64,000 nt of DNA from positions 22,382,001 to 22,446,000 of the forward strand of contig CM060732.1 in the NCBI GenBank assembly GCA_030704615.1, written 5' to 3'. Position numbers and translations under genes: made by a program. Shown here piece after piece: positions 1 to 11,791 of this stretch. Numbering within the stretch: position 1 is the stretch's first letter; each line of letters begins with the position of its first letter. The stretch is from Takakia lepidozioides. Lineage: Eukaryota; Streptophyta; Takakiopsida; Takakiales; Takakiaceae. Below the pieces are notes generated by a model. The model made no database searches and was not told where the DNA came from. It worked only from the letters and a program-made list of their open reading frames with translations.

Positions 1-354
1 CACGTGATTGGTGAGGCATAGCAGCTTGCCATGAATTTATGGATTTAATATGTACAGTATATGGATCTCAAATTTGTAGGTCCGCCGTGATCGGATCATA
101 TGGGGATAAAAGTACTATACTGTACTAATTCCCTTCGAACAAATCATCTGATTTATGTATGTACAGCGCTCTGTGACCTTCCTCACACCATCATTGTCCG
201 GGCAAGGTCAAGGTCGCTTGGCCCAAGAAGAGTGTTACATCCCTACATGCTCTAGTCCGCCAGCACAGGTGAGAAGGTACCATCAACCCATCGCTCTCAA
301 ATTCTTCATTCCAAAAGCTGTCTAGATAAAGAGGAGAGTGGCCATGGTATTGAA
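1..354. other. No gene seen (downstream of the PKS pseudogene)
   Basis: AT-rich sequence following the stop codon of the minus-strand polyketide synthase. Any reading frames here run on from the frameshifted tail of that gene. I see no other feature. Confidence 0.5.
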
Positions 355-1787
355 CTAACTGCTCAATGGTAGCACCAAGCCCTCCATTGTCAGTCCTGGG
401 CCGATGCCAATGAGCAAACCCCAGTCCTTGCCCTCCCCAGTTGTGGCTGCACCTGCTCTCAGTGAGCGCTTCCGAACCTGATCCAGCACAAACAGAACAC
501 AAGCACTGCCCATATTGCCGTATGGTGGGCAGAATGTCTCGGCTGGCACTCAATTTTTCTGGCAACAAGCCCAATTGGTTCTCTATTGGTTGAGGATCGA
601 AACACCTCCGGGGGGTGGTGTACCGCCCAGAACAGATCGTTGCACTCTCTGGAACCTGCCACTCTCTTGCTTCGCTCACAAACTCATCAATGCTGTTGTT
701 GAAACCAGTTTGGGGATATCTGGGGTCAGGTGGTAGTACATGCCAGCCTCCATAAAGTGTCCGTCGATGGCTCCTTCACTGTTGGGCACATTCATTTCCC
801 CAGCCCATTGTATTTCGTACAACGGTCGCTCCAATTCAGGAATTGGGTCGGATCCTACAATGACTGCTGCTGCACCATCCCCGAACAATCCCTGCCCCAC
901 TAATCCATCCAGGTATTCCTCGCTGGGTGCTCGAAGAGAGAAGCTCGCAGTCACTTCGCTGCTGACTACAAGGACGCGAGCGCCCTTGTTGTTCTCTGCA
1001 AGGTCCTTGGCAACTCTCAAGGATGCAGCGCCTCCCCAGCAACCGGTCTGGTACATCATCACGCGCCTCACCTTTGGGGAGAGGCCCAGTGACTTTGCCA
1101 CAATAAGATCAACCCCGGGCATATTCACTACACTAGTAGTAGCCATCACAATGTGTGTGATCTCGGACTTGGGGCGACCCCACTCCTTGATGACCTTTTC
1201 GGCTGCCTCCTTGGCCAGCTTTGGAACCTACTCAATCAGTATGCTATGACCCACATTGAGAGAGGGCTCCAGATAGGTGCCCAAGACGGGATGCTCCTGG
1301 ATTAATTCCTTTGTCATAACCATGTGGCGCTTCTCGATTTGCATCTTCTCACCTGCCAAATGTAGACGCCATGGTCTCAGTACATGGTAACTCAGACAAT
1401 TTTATAATTTGTGCAACCAAGTTGTGGATCACATACAATGTGTGGACTGGAAAGGGACTCAAAGGACTGAGAATATTAGAGAAGTTTCAGTGTGTTCGAT
1501 TACTCTAGATACATACATTGTGCCCATTTCTGGAAATGATTAGTCGGTTTAAATGCATAAGATCGATACTCACAGATACGCTTAAACTTCGCTTTGAGCG
1601 CGGTCTTGTGGTTGCAGTTTGTAGCCTCGAAGTAGTAGTCGGCATACGTGCTCTGTTCGTGTACTGTTGGAGGATTTGCTGTGCCAATAGCCATCACTGT
1701 TGCTGGCCCTTCTGCCCGCGGCTGCGCCCTTCGCACCGTGCCATTAGCCATTTCCCGGCCATTGCTGATCTCCCCAATTGGTGCCAT
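355..1787 (-). pseudogene. Type III polyketide synthase (chalcone synthase-like), broken
   Basis: Relic of a CHS/stilbenecarboxylate-synthase-type enzyme, which would extend a CoA starter with malonyl-CoA. Exon 1 (1787-1574) starts at an ATG and ends in KFKRIC, with the intron splitting the Cys codon, the usual CHS intron site. The intron is 1573-1353 (GTGAGT...AG). Exon 2 (1352-355) keeps the nucleophilic Cys in QTGCWGG, the [13 protein letters not shown] stretch, the remnant of the catalytic His region (LFWAVH, then a frame-shifted P-G-G) and the Asn of YGNMGSAC, ending in [13 protein letters not shown]. Breaks: an in-frame TAG just before VPKLAKEAA, and at least four frame changes between about 700 and 540. 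With every frame counted it covers the full family length of about 390 residues. Seen: order and residues. Known: the family's Cys-His-Asn triad. Inferred: non-functional copy. A WAGE motif after the ERPLYE segment resembles bryophyte stilbenecarboxylate synthases more than ordinary CHS, so the original product is open. Confidence 0.88.
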
Positions 1788-2833
1788 TCTACCTGCGTTG
1801 TGTTTGAAACAGACTCAAAGCCAGATCTGTATTCAAGCCCGTGAGTTGACAAGCCTTAGATCGTTATAACAGCTCCGAACGCTGAAATCTTAAACTGCGG
1901 TTCAAACACTGGAAGCTGGGAGTAAGGCAGACTGAGATGGGCTCAATGAGGAGTGCTGTGGATTGCACAAACAAATGAAGACCTGAAGTATGTATGCCAA
2001 CACGTTTCTCTCTCTTGGACTAGAGATCCCATTTGGTGAGTGTTGACTGGGCAGTACAGAGCCGAGGATTGCAGAATTGGACTTGGACCACGATAGGCGG
2101 CTTTTGACTCCTCCATCACCCGCACACTGCAGGTGCCAGGTTGCTTCTTTCACATTACACGCTCCTCTGGGATGCACACCTGCGGATGGAGCAGGTCAAC
2201 AGCTCCATGCTTCCTTGGCTTGAAATGGCACGTGCTGGGGTGGAAATGTTCAAAGCGCTGGTCACAAAATGCAAGAGTCTGTAGTCAGCCTCATTCCCCC
2301 ACCACGCATCTGCACGGGCAGACAATCTCTATTTTCCTATTCAACTTTTCTATTTCTCTATTCTCTACTCTGAAGCTAGCCTGGCCAAGTTCCATTTCGG
2401 GCTCTTGAATCCCTGGCAAATCGAAGTTAGCTGGTAACACAGTTATGGAAGGCTCCTGGAAAATTCCGGTGAGGGTAGGGTGAAATTTGAAGGAAGCTGG
2501 AATGGATGGAATCCGCAATTGACAAGAGCGGTTCCACTCCTTAATCCATATTTCAGCCGCAAGTTCCCCACGGTCAAGTTAGCATCCAACCATCCAAATG
2601 CTATTACTCAGAAACTTTGAGGGAATTACCCTCAATCTAGTACCATAAAATTGCAGAAATCTACTTGGAAATCATGTCGACTAGATTATAAAGGGAAACA
2701 CGCCTGAAATGGATTACAGACTAGGCAATGGGGAGCCCATTACGGGAGGGATGTTCACTGAGCACCTCACTTCATGGATGAGAGGAAAATTAGGTTCATG
2801 GATGAAGGTTGACTCATGCGTCGACCTACCTAC
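1788..2833. other. No gene seen (5' flank of the PKS pseudogene)
   Basis: About 1 kb without a convincing coding frame on either strand. It would hold the promoter of the minus-strand PKS, but I could not pick out a TATA box with confidence. Confidence 0.4.
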
Positions 2834-3412
2834 CTACCGCAGCATGGAGTGTGGTCCAAAAGGATGGTCCTTGGGGAGCCTGTCTCCAAGGGACTTCAAA
2901 GCCCCCAATACCCATACATTAGGTGTCCGATTAACCCAATGACCGCTCTTGATGGACATACATTCTAGCAACGACAGCACAAGAGGGAAGACGTCCATGA
3001 GCTTCGGGCCGCTTATCGACAACAACTTACGAATAGCCTTGTCCAATTCTTTGGTGGTGGATTCATCAAAATAAGAGTTGTTTCCGAACACCATGTGCAT
3101 CAGACGGTTCAACATACTCAAGCGAAGGTTCGAAACTAGAGGCACTACACCCGCATTGTCTGCCGCCTTCGCTGTCAGTCTCTGCAACAATCCGTCAACA
3201 ACCTCCTCCCGCACCGGTCTCCATGACAACACTTTGGACGTATTCAGCACATTTGTTACCAGCAGTCGCCGCATTGCACGCCAATATGGGCCATAGGTTG
3301 CAGACCACAGGGTGGTGTACCCATAGGTCAGGCTACGTCGAGACGGCACGCACAGCCGGTTAGCAAAGGGTGAGCCTTGTACAATGAGAGCATGACCAGC
3401 AGTGGCAGACAC
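2834..3412 (-). pseudogene. Cytochrome P450 fragment (CYP71 clan)
   Basis: A 192-codon frame matches the front-middle of a plant A-type P450. It has the C-helix W-x-x-x-R in YWRAMRRLL, followed by LNTSKVLSWRPVREEVVDGLLQRL-type sequence (quoted in part) and FGNNSYFDESTTKELD. The N-terminal anchor and proline hinge are missing. So are the I-helix, the ExxR motif and the haem loop; similarity fades after LMDVFPLV. It may be one exon of a gene whose rest was lost. It lies about 1 kb upstream of, and in the same orientation as, the polyketide synthase relic. The following 0.4 kb on the N-terminal side shows no P450 sequence. Not functional as seen. Confidence 0.72.
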
Positions 3413-3557
3413 GCCAACGGCATTATACTAGCCCATTTTTGGCCCGGAGCCCATATAGTAGTGTGGCAGCTGGTGTGAAGGCCATGGCAGCCTCCCACGG
3501 CAAAACCCGCCCCTCCCGCTGGACGCACGGCTGAAGGCAAGTTCACACGACGTAAAT

Positions 3558-3626
3558 CCGTCCGTCCCGTCCAGCCATAGTGGCGGGCCCTCCGCACGCA
3601 TGAAGGGGGACGGACGGGACGGACGG
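3558..3626. repeat. Perfect 15-bp inverted repeat (foldback)
   Basis: CCGTCCGTCCCGTCC at 3558-3572 is followed after 39 bases by its exact reverse complement at 3612-3626. Short direct copies of GTTCACAC sit outside both arms. The surrounding 3413-3817 holds no gene. It could be a small foldback element or the outer edge of the neighbouring Harbinger remnant. Confidence 0.6.
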
Positions 3627-3817
3627 TGCAACATGTTCACACTTGATATGCACCTGTGAGGCAACATTGAGTTTAGCCACGCCCAAGCAAGGGATTTTGC
3701 CTCTGTTTTTGTGAGAGCTCTGCTCGTACTATGTGATACACTTATGAGAGTTATGCAGGTACTAGGAGTACAAGCTTATGAGAGTTATACTGGAGAGTAC
3801 TAAGTGTACAGCTGTTT

Positions 3818-5118
3818 ATGACAGTTAGTACTAGGTGTACTGATGCATATTTATTGATTTTTTGGTTAATCTTTGGCTCAGATGTGGGTGAAGATGAGCT
3901 TGGAGGGTTTTTCTTCTTTTACTCTGTTTACATGCTGTATTTGCTGCCATGGCTTGCAAGACTTTGGAGAGAAAGAAAAAAGAGACGGAGATGCACCAAG
4001 CTTGGTGGAAACTACCCAGACAATATGTTTTGTGGGAGACCATCCATTGTCGAATTTGGCCAGAGCTTGGAGATGGCATGCTCGATTCACGGTGGAAAAA
4101 AGAATACCGTATGACTCTTATCAACTTCTTGAAAGTGGTGAGCCTGTTGACACCGCTCATTGAAAACAAATCACTACCATGAAACCCCTCTTCACCCACC
4201 CTAAACACGCTGTAACCGTTGTTTTGATTAGACTCGCACACAACTTGCCAGTGAGAAAAGTGGCCGATCTATGGGTGTAGGACCATCAACTGTGACTGAT
4301 TACACAAAACTTATTACTGTTGTTCTTGCAACACACTTGTACCATCAATTCATATTTTTGCCGACCAAAGAATATTTAGAGGACATCATTGCACGTTTTG
4401 AGAACTTAAGAGGAGTTCGTAATATGTGGGGAGCAATTGATGGATCCCAAATTCCTTTGTGGCGACAACCAGACGTGAAGTATGTGCCCGCCGATTATTT
4501 TTGTCATAAAGGCGGGTTCTCTATATCGATGCAAGGTTGTATGTAATGACCACAACAGACGCTTTTTGGATGTGTGTGTGTGAATCGACGGTGGTGGAAC
4601 GCATATGATGCCACACATTTTAGATGCAGTTCGTTGTTGTGGCAAAAATTGAGAACTGGAGTAATCATGAAAGAACGCTCCTTAGAGCCGGTGACGCAGA
4701 ATGGCCTCCTTTTCTTGTGGGGGATGCGGCATAACCAATTCGAACGTGGTGTCAAAAACCTCATCATGCAAAGGCCATTGGCACAGGTGACCAGAATGGA
4801 TATGACAAATGTCTACGAAAATGAAGGGTTAAAATCGAGAATGCTTATGGCATGTAAAAAAACAAGTGGAGGATATTGCAGAAATTAAACGTTGCAGTAC
4901 CGTATGCACCACAAACGATTGTGGCATGTTGCATATTGCACAATTTTGCCATCGATAATGGGGAGGTGTGGGAGGAGGAGAATTGCCACATGACCCTTAG
5001 AACAATGACAACAATCCTAATGTGCCTCCGCCTGCTATTGTTCCGGGGAAAAAACGGGCGAGCGTGTAGGCACTGCCATGCGACAAGATTGTTCCAGCAA
5101 TGGTTAGAGAATAGATGA
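3818..5118 (+). pseudogene. PIF/Harbinger transposase (DDE_Tnp_4-like), broken
   Basis: Pieces of one Harbinger-type transposase lie in order on the plus strand. First comes a basic N-terminal part (3949-4182), which includes an FRMxxxxF-like region (YRMTLINFLKVV). Then come a helix-turn-helix-like VRKVADLW/VGPSTVTDYTKLI stretch split by a frameshift near 4270, and the first catalytic Asp in NMWGAIDGSQIPLWR (about 4423-4467). After that are HKGGFSISMQGC, a frameshifted middle (4574-4888; FRCSSLLWQKLRTG, KERSLEP) and the C-terminal IVACCILHNFAIDNGEVWEEE (quoted in part). At least four frameshifts or stops rule out an active protein. The enzyme family cuts and pastes DNA with a DDE nuclease and works with a Myb/SANT partner, and such a partner lies convergently downstream. 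Terminal repeats and target duplication were not found. Confidence 0.8.
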
Positions 5119-5796
5119 TGAACCAATGTAACCAAGGCATGGTGCAAAATTTGCACATGCACACAGCAATAAATTGGGTGCACAATTATGGTCATAGAAT
5201 TGCAAGAGGATTGCAAGGGCATGTCTATAATGATTGTAAGCATGTAAATAAGAGGAATCTAAGAACAGATCATTGTAAGCATGTAAACCTGGATATTCTA
5301 ATGTAGAGGGGTAGAATTCTAAATTGAACTCTAGGCTGTAAAGTTTGTAAGACTGAAAGCATAATAAGCATGAACATAAGAGAGGTTGTAAGGGTAAACA
5401 AGAGCAGAGAGGACAGAAGAGCATAATAAGATTAATGATTGCAAGAGGACTTTACAAGCAGAAAATAAGAGCAAAAGGCTCAAGCATGAACATAAGAGAA
5501 TACACAACCCAATTAAACATACACATGAGAGGGTTGTAAAGACCATAATGATTCTGCATCTATGACTGTAAGGACTGCTAGTAATATAAGGACTATAAGT
5601 ACTGTAAGGACTGTAAGAATTATAATTATGACTCTAAACGACTCTGGTACAAATGTGTGATGTGATTGTACAAAGACGTGGTTCCAATTGAAATCATTTA
5701 TTTGCTTGCACATAATAGTGAGGACCATTGAACAATGAAGGCAACAATGCACTCTTTTAAATCATAAGCAAATAAACTACTTTGGAGGCCCTATGG
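5119..5796. other. Harbinger intergenic spacer, no gene
   Basis: AT-rich sequence between the convergent 3' ends of the two Harbinger genes. It is made of loosely repeated words (GTAAG, CATAATAAG, AACATAAGAG), including a run of short TAAGGACTGTAAG-like units around 5565-5625. No coding frame stands out. Confidence 0.45.
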
Positions 5797-6621
5797 CTAT
5801 TCAGGAGGAGTGGGAGGTGTAGAGGATTGTCCACCTAAAGCCTTTGCCATTTCAAGTTGCATGGTAAGGCGGAATTTCTCCATTTTCGCAGTTTGACGCA
5901 TCCTCTCCACCTCTGTTTTGTGATAGAATTCACCAAATTTGACCATAGCACCAGCAAGGGATTTTGCGGCATTGGGGCTGCCACTGGAGCTCCGCCTTCT
6001 TTTTTTGGTCTTGTTGTTTGGTTTACCAGCCACCCCGGCATGGGCAACTCCTACTGATCGTGGGGTGGTGGGGGTGGTCGGAATATTGACAGGACTTGCC
6101 TCCTCCAAATTAATGCATTCCACATTTGCATCGATATTTATTCCATCATCCTGTGTGCACCTCGGATTACCTCCATCATCCTGTGTGCAGTACCTCGGCG
6201 TGTTTGGCACATCATTATCATCAACATGCCCTTCGAAAGCTTATGGCATAGTCCACTTGGTGTTTAGTCCCTCGCCATCGTCAATAGCACCCGGCACACC
6301 ACCTATTTTCGGATTTGTAGCAAAAATTTGTTCCATGTTCGAAAAGTATGGCCATTTAGAAGGCACTGCTCCTGTGGAAGTGCACTTGTCCCTCTCCTCA
6401 CGATAACGTCTCTTCAAGTTGTCAATCTTTCCTTTCAATTGTTTGGCAGTTTTCTCCGGAGTACCTGGATGTCTGACCACATTCACGCTATCGAGAATGG
6501 CAGCCCAATCTGATGGCCTGAAATTTCCTTTTTTAATGTGCACATACCGTTCTTCATAAGCCTCCAACAAACCATACGTCTCCTCCACGGTCCACCCGAC
6601 TTGCTCCCTTGGACCTTTCAT
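5797..6621 (-). pseudogene. Harbinger-associated Myb/SANT-like DNA-binding protein, one in-frame stop
   Basis: A single reading frame of 275 codons is interrupted once, by a TAA at 6243-6241. The first 126 codons carry a trihelix/SANT-like domain with spaced tryptophans (GWTVEETYGLLEAYEERY, SDWAAI) and a basic third helix (KQLKGKIDNLKRRYREE). After the stop the same frame continues through an acidic/proline linker, a KKRRR-type nuclear signal and a charged coiled-coil-like tail (FYHKTEVERMRQTAKMEKFR). Harbinger elements usually encode such a protein to help import the transposase and place it on DNA. Here it lies convergent to the transposase, as expected. With only one visible lesion it is better preserved than its partner. 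Confidence 0.75.
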
Positions 6622-7055
6622 TGCAAAGACGAAGGCACCGCGCGTGAAAGCACCCTAAACCCTACGCAAGAGCAAAAGAAGCTCTCACCAAGAGACCTCC
6701 GGCTAAACCCTACACACAGGTTTAGCCATGAATAGCCACGGGGAAGGAACGGGGGGATGGCACGGACAGCGGGAAGTACCTACGGTGGCCAGGCCGTCCG
6801 TCTCCTCCTCACCCTCGCGTTCCTCGAGGGTGGACCCCGCCCCGCTGCAGCGCCACGTCCCATCGGGACGTATAAGTAAATTATTTTTGTCAAATCATTA
6901 CCCTCCGGATATGGATAAAGGTACGGATAGTTTCCAGGTATGGATAATTATTTAAATCAATATGCAATTTAATGGTTTTTTAAATTGTGATGTGTTCCAA
7001 TTCAAAACAAAAGAAACAATCTATGGTAAAAGAGAAAATTGATGAGATACTGCAT
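6622..7055. other. No gene seen between Harbinger relic and MULE
   Basis: Contains a GC-rich stretch (about 6730-6870) and an AT-rich stretch up to the MULE target duplication. The ORF at 6728-6955 has no recognisable domain. Confidence 0.4.
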
Positions 7056-7064
7056 AATATTTGG

Positions 7065-7160
7065 GAGGTTTACTATTTCATGAGCAGAAACCATGAGCCA
7101 TGAGCCATGAGCCGCATGAGCCGCATGAGCGGTGAGCCGAAGTCTAAGATACGCGGATTT
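7065..7160. repeat. MULE left terminal inverted repeat with ATGAGC subrepeats
   Basis: Begins right after the AATATTTGG duplication. The outer 21 bp pair with the right end, then comes a run of ATGAGCC and CATGAGCCG words. A half-site of the element palindrome (GGAAATGCGG) lies at 7184-7193. The second MULE copy has the same end at 43611 reading leftwards, where the half-site sits within 43487-43507. Confidence 0.8.
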
Positions 7161-7640
7161 CATGAGCGGACTCCTCCAAATTTGGAAATGCGGCAGATTA
7201 AACAAGTATTAAAATAATAGTTTTTTATTTGACCTTGCCGTTTTTGGACGTTCCAGATCATGTAATGCGGCGAAGATATGTCGTCAGTAACAAGTCCGCT
7301 CATGGTTTTTTAGATCCGCTCATGGAAATAAGTGACCGTGCAACGGGAAATCCAGTATACCACTGCAAAAGGACGTCGCATACTGGCCTGTATAGAGTAT
7401 TCCGCGGTTTTCCATGCCTTAACATTGGAATGAAGCTGACCCTTTTGCCGCGATTGAACCAATGGAGTCTGCACCAATACAGTCTGCAATACTTCACAAT
7501 TCTGTCTTCTTCGGTATTCGGCGGGAAAGGTTTGCAACTGAACTGGGAAATAGGGTGGCCGCATTAGGGTTCGCACGTGCGAAATTTCGGAGCGGGTTGG
7601 TGTTGGCGAAGGCCGCCTCTGGGGTACCTACGACGATACT

Positions 7641-7662
7641 TGGAAATTCGGCGCCGCATTCC
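7641..7662. repeat. Decayed palindrome near MULE left end
   Basis: A copy of the element palindrome with core ATTCGGCGCCGCAT. It lies where the second MULE copy has the full palindrome (42992-43013), so the site is a conserved part of the element and has mutated here. Confidence 0.65.
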
Positions 7663-8349
7663 TTGTCGGAGGTCGAATGAGGAAAGCAAGTTTTCGGAAA
7701 GCAGAAACATGAACCCTCCCTCCAACATACAAAATACAACAAGTGAACGATATAGTATATCTTAGTTCGAGCAAACAGGTTACTGGTAGGCAAGACATAT
7801 GTCGGACCTTTCTGTGGCCAGAGTCTGAGGTACTGGCAGCAGTACAGTTCTACTATCCGAAAAGGATGGGCGTACCATTGTATGTGGACCGCAAGCCAAG
7901 CTCACTGGTCCCCTGGATCCATATTCAGAAGAGTGTGAACCTCCTGGGGGCTCAACCCTGGTGCATGTATGAAGTGATGAGTTGTGGAATTACAACGGAG
8001 TCTCTTTAGGTACACGTAGTACAAATGCTTGCAAGGGCAGTATGATGCCCCCTTGTTCGCCATGATCTGGAAGTCGGTGCAATTGCAGGTGGGTAATTCT
8101 GAAATGGTGATGGTGTACACCTCATTGCGAACAGCTGAGCCCAGCCCGCCGTGGCCATTTGATACACACGCCCGAATCCTGGTGGGGCACTTCTGTCGAG
8201 CTCTGGATTGTACAGTTCATCCGAAGTGCATTCCCCATCCTTGTCTCGTTCACTTTTGAGGGAGGTCGCCGCCTCTTCGGTTTCCCCAACGGTGTGTAGG
8301 ATGCTTAGAACTGTCGTGTCCCATTGTTCTTGCTCTCACAGGGGTCGGT

Positions 8350-9070
8350 TGTCGCGGCCCTTTGCCTTGAGGGCAGGGGGTCGGGACACATGAGGGGCTG
8401 CCCCTGTGGTGGGGGCAGCGGCAGCGATAGGTATGGGGGGCTGAAGCACCCTTGAGTGCCCAAGGCACTCAAGGAGGCGGAGGCGCTCACTAGGTGGAGC
8501 CCCGCACACCGGGTTGCGGTGGAGGTGGCTCCACAAGGGGTGGTGGTAGCTTAGTGGGACTTAGTGGGGTGGCATAGGACTCACCATGGGGTGGAGACCT
8601 CGAGGTGGGAGTCGTGGGGAGTCTTGGGACTCATCACGGTCCATTGGGGCCGCGGTGAGTGGGCCAAGACTCACCGCGACTCACCACCGGGAGTCGAGGG
8701 TTTTCGTGGTGGTTCGCCATAAAATGGCATGGCTGGTTATGAAACCCCGCGGACAGCTACAGAAGTATATATAGGGAGTAGTAACCCCGAGAACGGTGCA
8801 AGCCCGTTGGTGACCAAAAACTAGTGAGTAAGCGAGCGAGCCGGAAAGCGACCAAAGAGTGGGGAGCTGTTCCGGACTGCCATCTACCAAAGGGAATTCT
8901 CCTAGTCCCAAATAGGTGGAGGGTTTAGAGGGAAGCGGAAGGGGACCGTTATGTCCCGGTGAGCAGCCGAAACTCCAAGTTGGCCCGGGGGCCAGGTTGG
9001 GAGTCAGGCGCGCGCATCAAAGCGAGTAACTATGACTTGAAGGGAGTTTACCGAACTGAGGTGTGCGACA
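8350..9070 (+). repeat. 5' LTR of the nested chromovirus
   Basis: 721 bp bounded by TGTCGC and GCGACA. A TATA-like TATATATA lies at 8766-8773 in the right place for the U3/R start of transcription. A 63-bp piece of a related LTR is found reversed at 45213-45277. Confidence 0.88.
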
Positions 9071-9072
9071 CT

Positions 9073-9084
9073 TGGTATCAGAGC
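9073..9084 (+). other. Primer binding site (initiator tRNA-Met type)
   Basis: TGGTATCAGAGC, two bases after the 5' LTR. This is the common PBS of plant gypsy and copia elements, complementary to the 3' end of initiator methionine tRNA. Confidence 0.88.
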
Positions 9085-9125
9085 TTAGAGTTCAGTACGC
9101 GATCGTCCTTGGGATTGGCCTCATC

Positions 9126-10305
9126 ATGGGGTCGGGCAAGCCGAAGCGAAAGCGGAACGGCCCAAAAGATGATGATCCCGGTGAGCCCGATGGGGGCGAC
9201 GTGTCACCGAGGCGGCCGTTTGAGGAAGCGATTAATGTTTCCGAAAACGAGGCCGCTCAGGAGCGGGAGGAATCCGAGGAGTCGGAGCCCGAGGAATCTT
9301 TGAGAGCTCCGACAAACCAAGAGATGCCTCCCATGCCGGCAGCCTTTTGGGAAGGGTTGTTGGCGCAGTTTGGCGGGACGTTGAAAGACGTGTTGAAGGC
9401 GGCTAATGCCACTTCCACCAAGGCAAAGTTTAAGGTGAAGCCTAAGGAACCCGGCACCTTCGAGGGCGTTCGAAACCGGAAGGCACTCAACACCTGGCTC
9501 CTGGAGCTAGAGCAGTACTTCCGGGCGGCCAAGTTGAGTGACGAGGATCGGGTGGAAGTGGCTCCCACCTATTTGAGGGCTATGCTCAACAATGGTGGCA
9601 GAAACGCCTTCACGACCGAGGCCCAAGCCCGGAAACCTTGAACTGGAGTGAGTTCAAGGAATTGATGAAGAGACAGTTTGTGCCCCTCAACGCATCCTGG
9701 CTTGCCCGGGACAAGATGAGGAATTTGAAGCAAACAGATGACATTCGGGGTATGTCCAGGCTTTCAATGTGCTGTTGCTCGAAGTCGCGGACATGGCAGA
9801 ACCAGAAATGGTCTTCAACTTTGTGGCGGGACTGGCCCCATGGGCTAGGCGGAAGTTGGAGGAGAAGCCACCCAAGACTTTGAACGAGGCAATTGAGAGA
9901 GCTGAATGTTTCTCGGATGTCCCTAGGGGTGAGAGACAAGGCCGTACGGAGCTGAACCACAAGAAGACCCGGCGGGAAGGTGACTCCTCCCGACCGGAAA
10001 AGAAGTGGGATAGGCCACGCGGCGAAAATGGCACGTGGAAATCGAAGGGAGGTCCTTCACACGTCAAGGCGGCACCCGGTGCTTCGAAAGGAAAAGCGGG
10101 TGGAGCGACTTATGGCGGACAGAAGGCGACCTTTGATGGAGTGTGTTTCAATTGCGGGGAGCCCGGGCACATGGCCAAGAAGTGCACGAAGCCCCGGCAA
10201 TTGAACATGACTCGGGCGACCACGGAGCTGTCGGAAGATACCATCAGTCGCTTGGTGGAAGCGGTGGTCGCCAGGACTTGCAAGGTAGGCAAATTTTTCT
10301 TGTGA
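9126..10305 (+). pseudogene. gag: gag of the chromovirus, frameshifted
   Basis: Starts at ATG 9126 (MGSGKPKRKRNGPK). An acidic leader is followed by the capsid-like region (LNTWLLELEQYFRAAKLSDEDRV-type sequence, quoted in part), which continues in other frames at 9638-9770 and 9769-10305. Near the end is a zinc knuckle CFNCGEPGHMAKKC (about 10143-10186) that would bind RNA. Two frame changes, near 9635 and 9765, split the gene. It would form the virus-like particle. Confidence 0.82.
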
Positions 10306-10306
10306 G

Positions 10307-11790
10307 TTGTATCAGGAAACTGGCGCCTTACGAAAAGGGAGTCAGTTATTGTTCGTGGATGGGATAATATCCGGAACTAATGTGTCGTTGTTGGTGGACA
10401 CAGGAGCGTCGCACTCCTTCATGACGCCGGCGGCGGCGCGAAAGTTGGGACTCCCGACAAGTGACGTGGGGGCCTCTATTGAGGTGCGCTCTGCCAAAGG
10501 AGAACCTCAGTTGGCGACAAGGTTGGCGTTTGATGTTCCTCTTCAACTGGGGAGTTGGGAGGGACGTGAGAACTTCACTATCTGCGAGATCGATGGAGTG
10601 GATCTCATTTTGGGAATGACCTTTTTGAGCAAATCCGGAGCGGTCATAGATGGCCGCAAGAGAGTAGTCACGCTGCCATGTGGGAATGGTGGCGAGGTTT
10701 TACGAGTGTCGGAAACGCCCAAATCCGTGGGAGGGCGAATAAACCTTCTATCAGCAAAGGAGGGGCCGTGGAGGAGACACACGAGTCCCAGTTTTTGCTT
10801 TACATTAGAGAAGTGAAAGGAGAAGGCGATGGGGAGCCGAGCCCAGATTGGATCAAGGGGATTTTGGAGAAATACCAGGATGTGATGCCGGAGGATTTAC
10901 CAAGCGGCTTGCCACCGCGAAGAGGAGTTGACCACAAAATTGAGGTGATACCGGGATCGGAACCGCCTGCCAAGGCGCCCTACCGGTTGAGCCACAAAGA
11001 GTTGGTCGAGCTGAAGACTCAGCTCAAAGATCTAATGTCAAAGGGGTACATCCGGCCGAGTAAGTCACCTTACGGAGCCCCGGTGCTATTTGCAGACAAG
11101 AAGGATGGGACGCTGCGGATGTGTGTCGATTACAGGGCTCTGAATAAGGTGACTATCAAAAACCGGTACCCTTTGCCAAGGATCGACGACCTCTTCGATC
11201 GGTTGGCAGGAGCGAAGTATTTCAGCCGGATCGACTTGCGCCGGCTATCACCAAATTCGGGTGGCGGAAGGAGATGAGGAGAAGACCGCGTGCAGGACAA
11301 GGTATGGTTCATATGAGTTCTTGGTGATGCCTTTTGGGCTCACCAATGCACCAGCGACATTTAGCACGCTGATGAACAGCCTTTTCCAGGAGTGGTTGGA
11401 TGACTTTGTGATCGTGTACATCGACGACATCTTGGTGTACTCGAAAACAAAGGAGGAGCACCTGGAGCACCTCAAAAGGGTGTTCCAAAAATTGCGAGAA
11501 GGGAAGCTGTATGCCAAAGCTTCAAAGTGCGAATTCGGGTCACAAAAGTGGAGTTCTTGGGGCACGTGATTACACAGGATGGGATCAAAATGGATGACAG
11601 AAAGGTGAGGGCGATCTTGGACTGGGAGCCTCCGACTTCGGTCCCGGGAGTGCGATCCTTCCTAGGACTCGCCTCCTATTACCGGAAGTATGTGAGAAAT
11701 TTCGCCAAGATCGCGGGGCCGCTGTCGGACCTTCTGTGTAAATCCAAAGTCTGGGTATGGAACACATTTTTGTGGCCAAGCTTTTGCTGA
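10307..11790 (+). pseudogene. pol: Protease and reverse transcriptase part of pol, frameshifted
   Basis: The aspartic protease has its active site in LLVDTGASHSF (about 10384-10420) and ends near 10.76 kb. After a frame change at about 10.76 kb comes the RT, with [20 protein letters not shown] (about 11065-11120), [21 protein letters not shown], and a frame change at SRIDLR (about 11.24 kb). [12 protein letters not shown] and the catalytic [11 protein letters not shown] (about 11416-11448) follow. A further shift lies near 11.55 kb, then [12 protein letters not shown] and VRSFLGLASYYRKYVRNFAK. The enzyme copies the element RNA into DNA. The order protease-RT-RNase H-integrase is that of Ty3/gypsy. 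Confidence 0.88.
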
Positions 11791-11791
11791 A

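Noticed and set aside
740-1249. 169-codon plus-strand ORF opposite the polyketide synthase
   Set aside because: Shadow of exon 2; the minus strand carries the family motifs.
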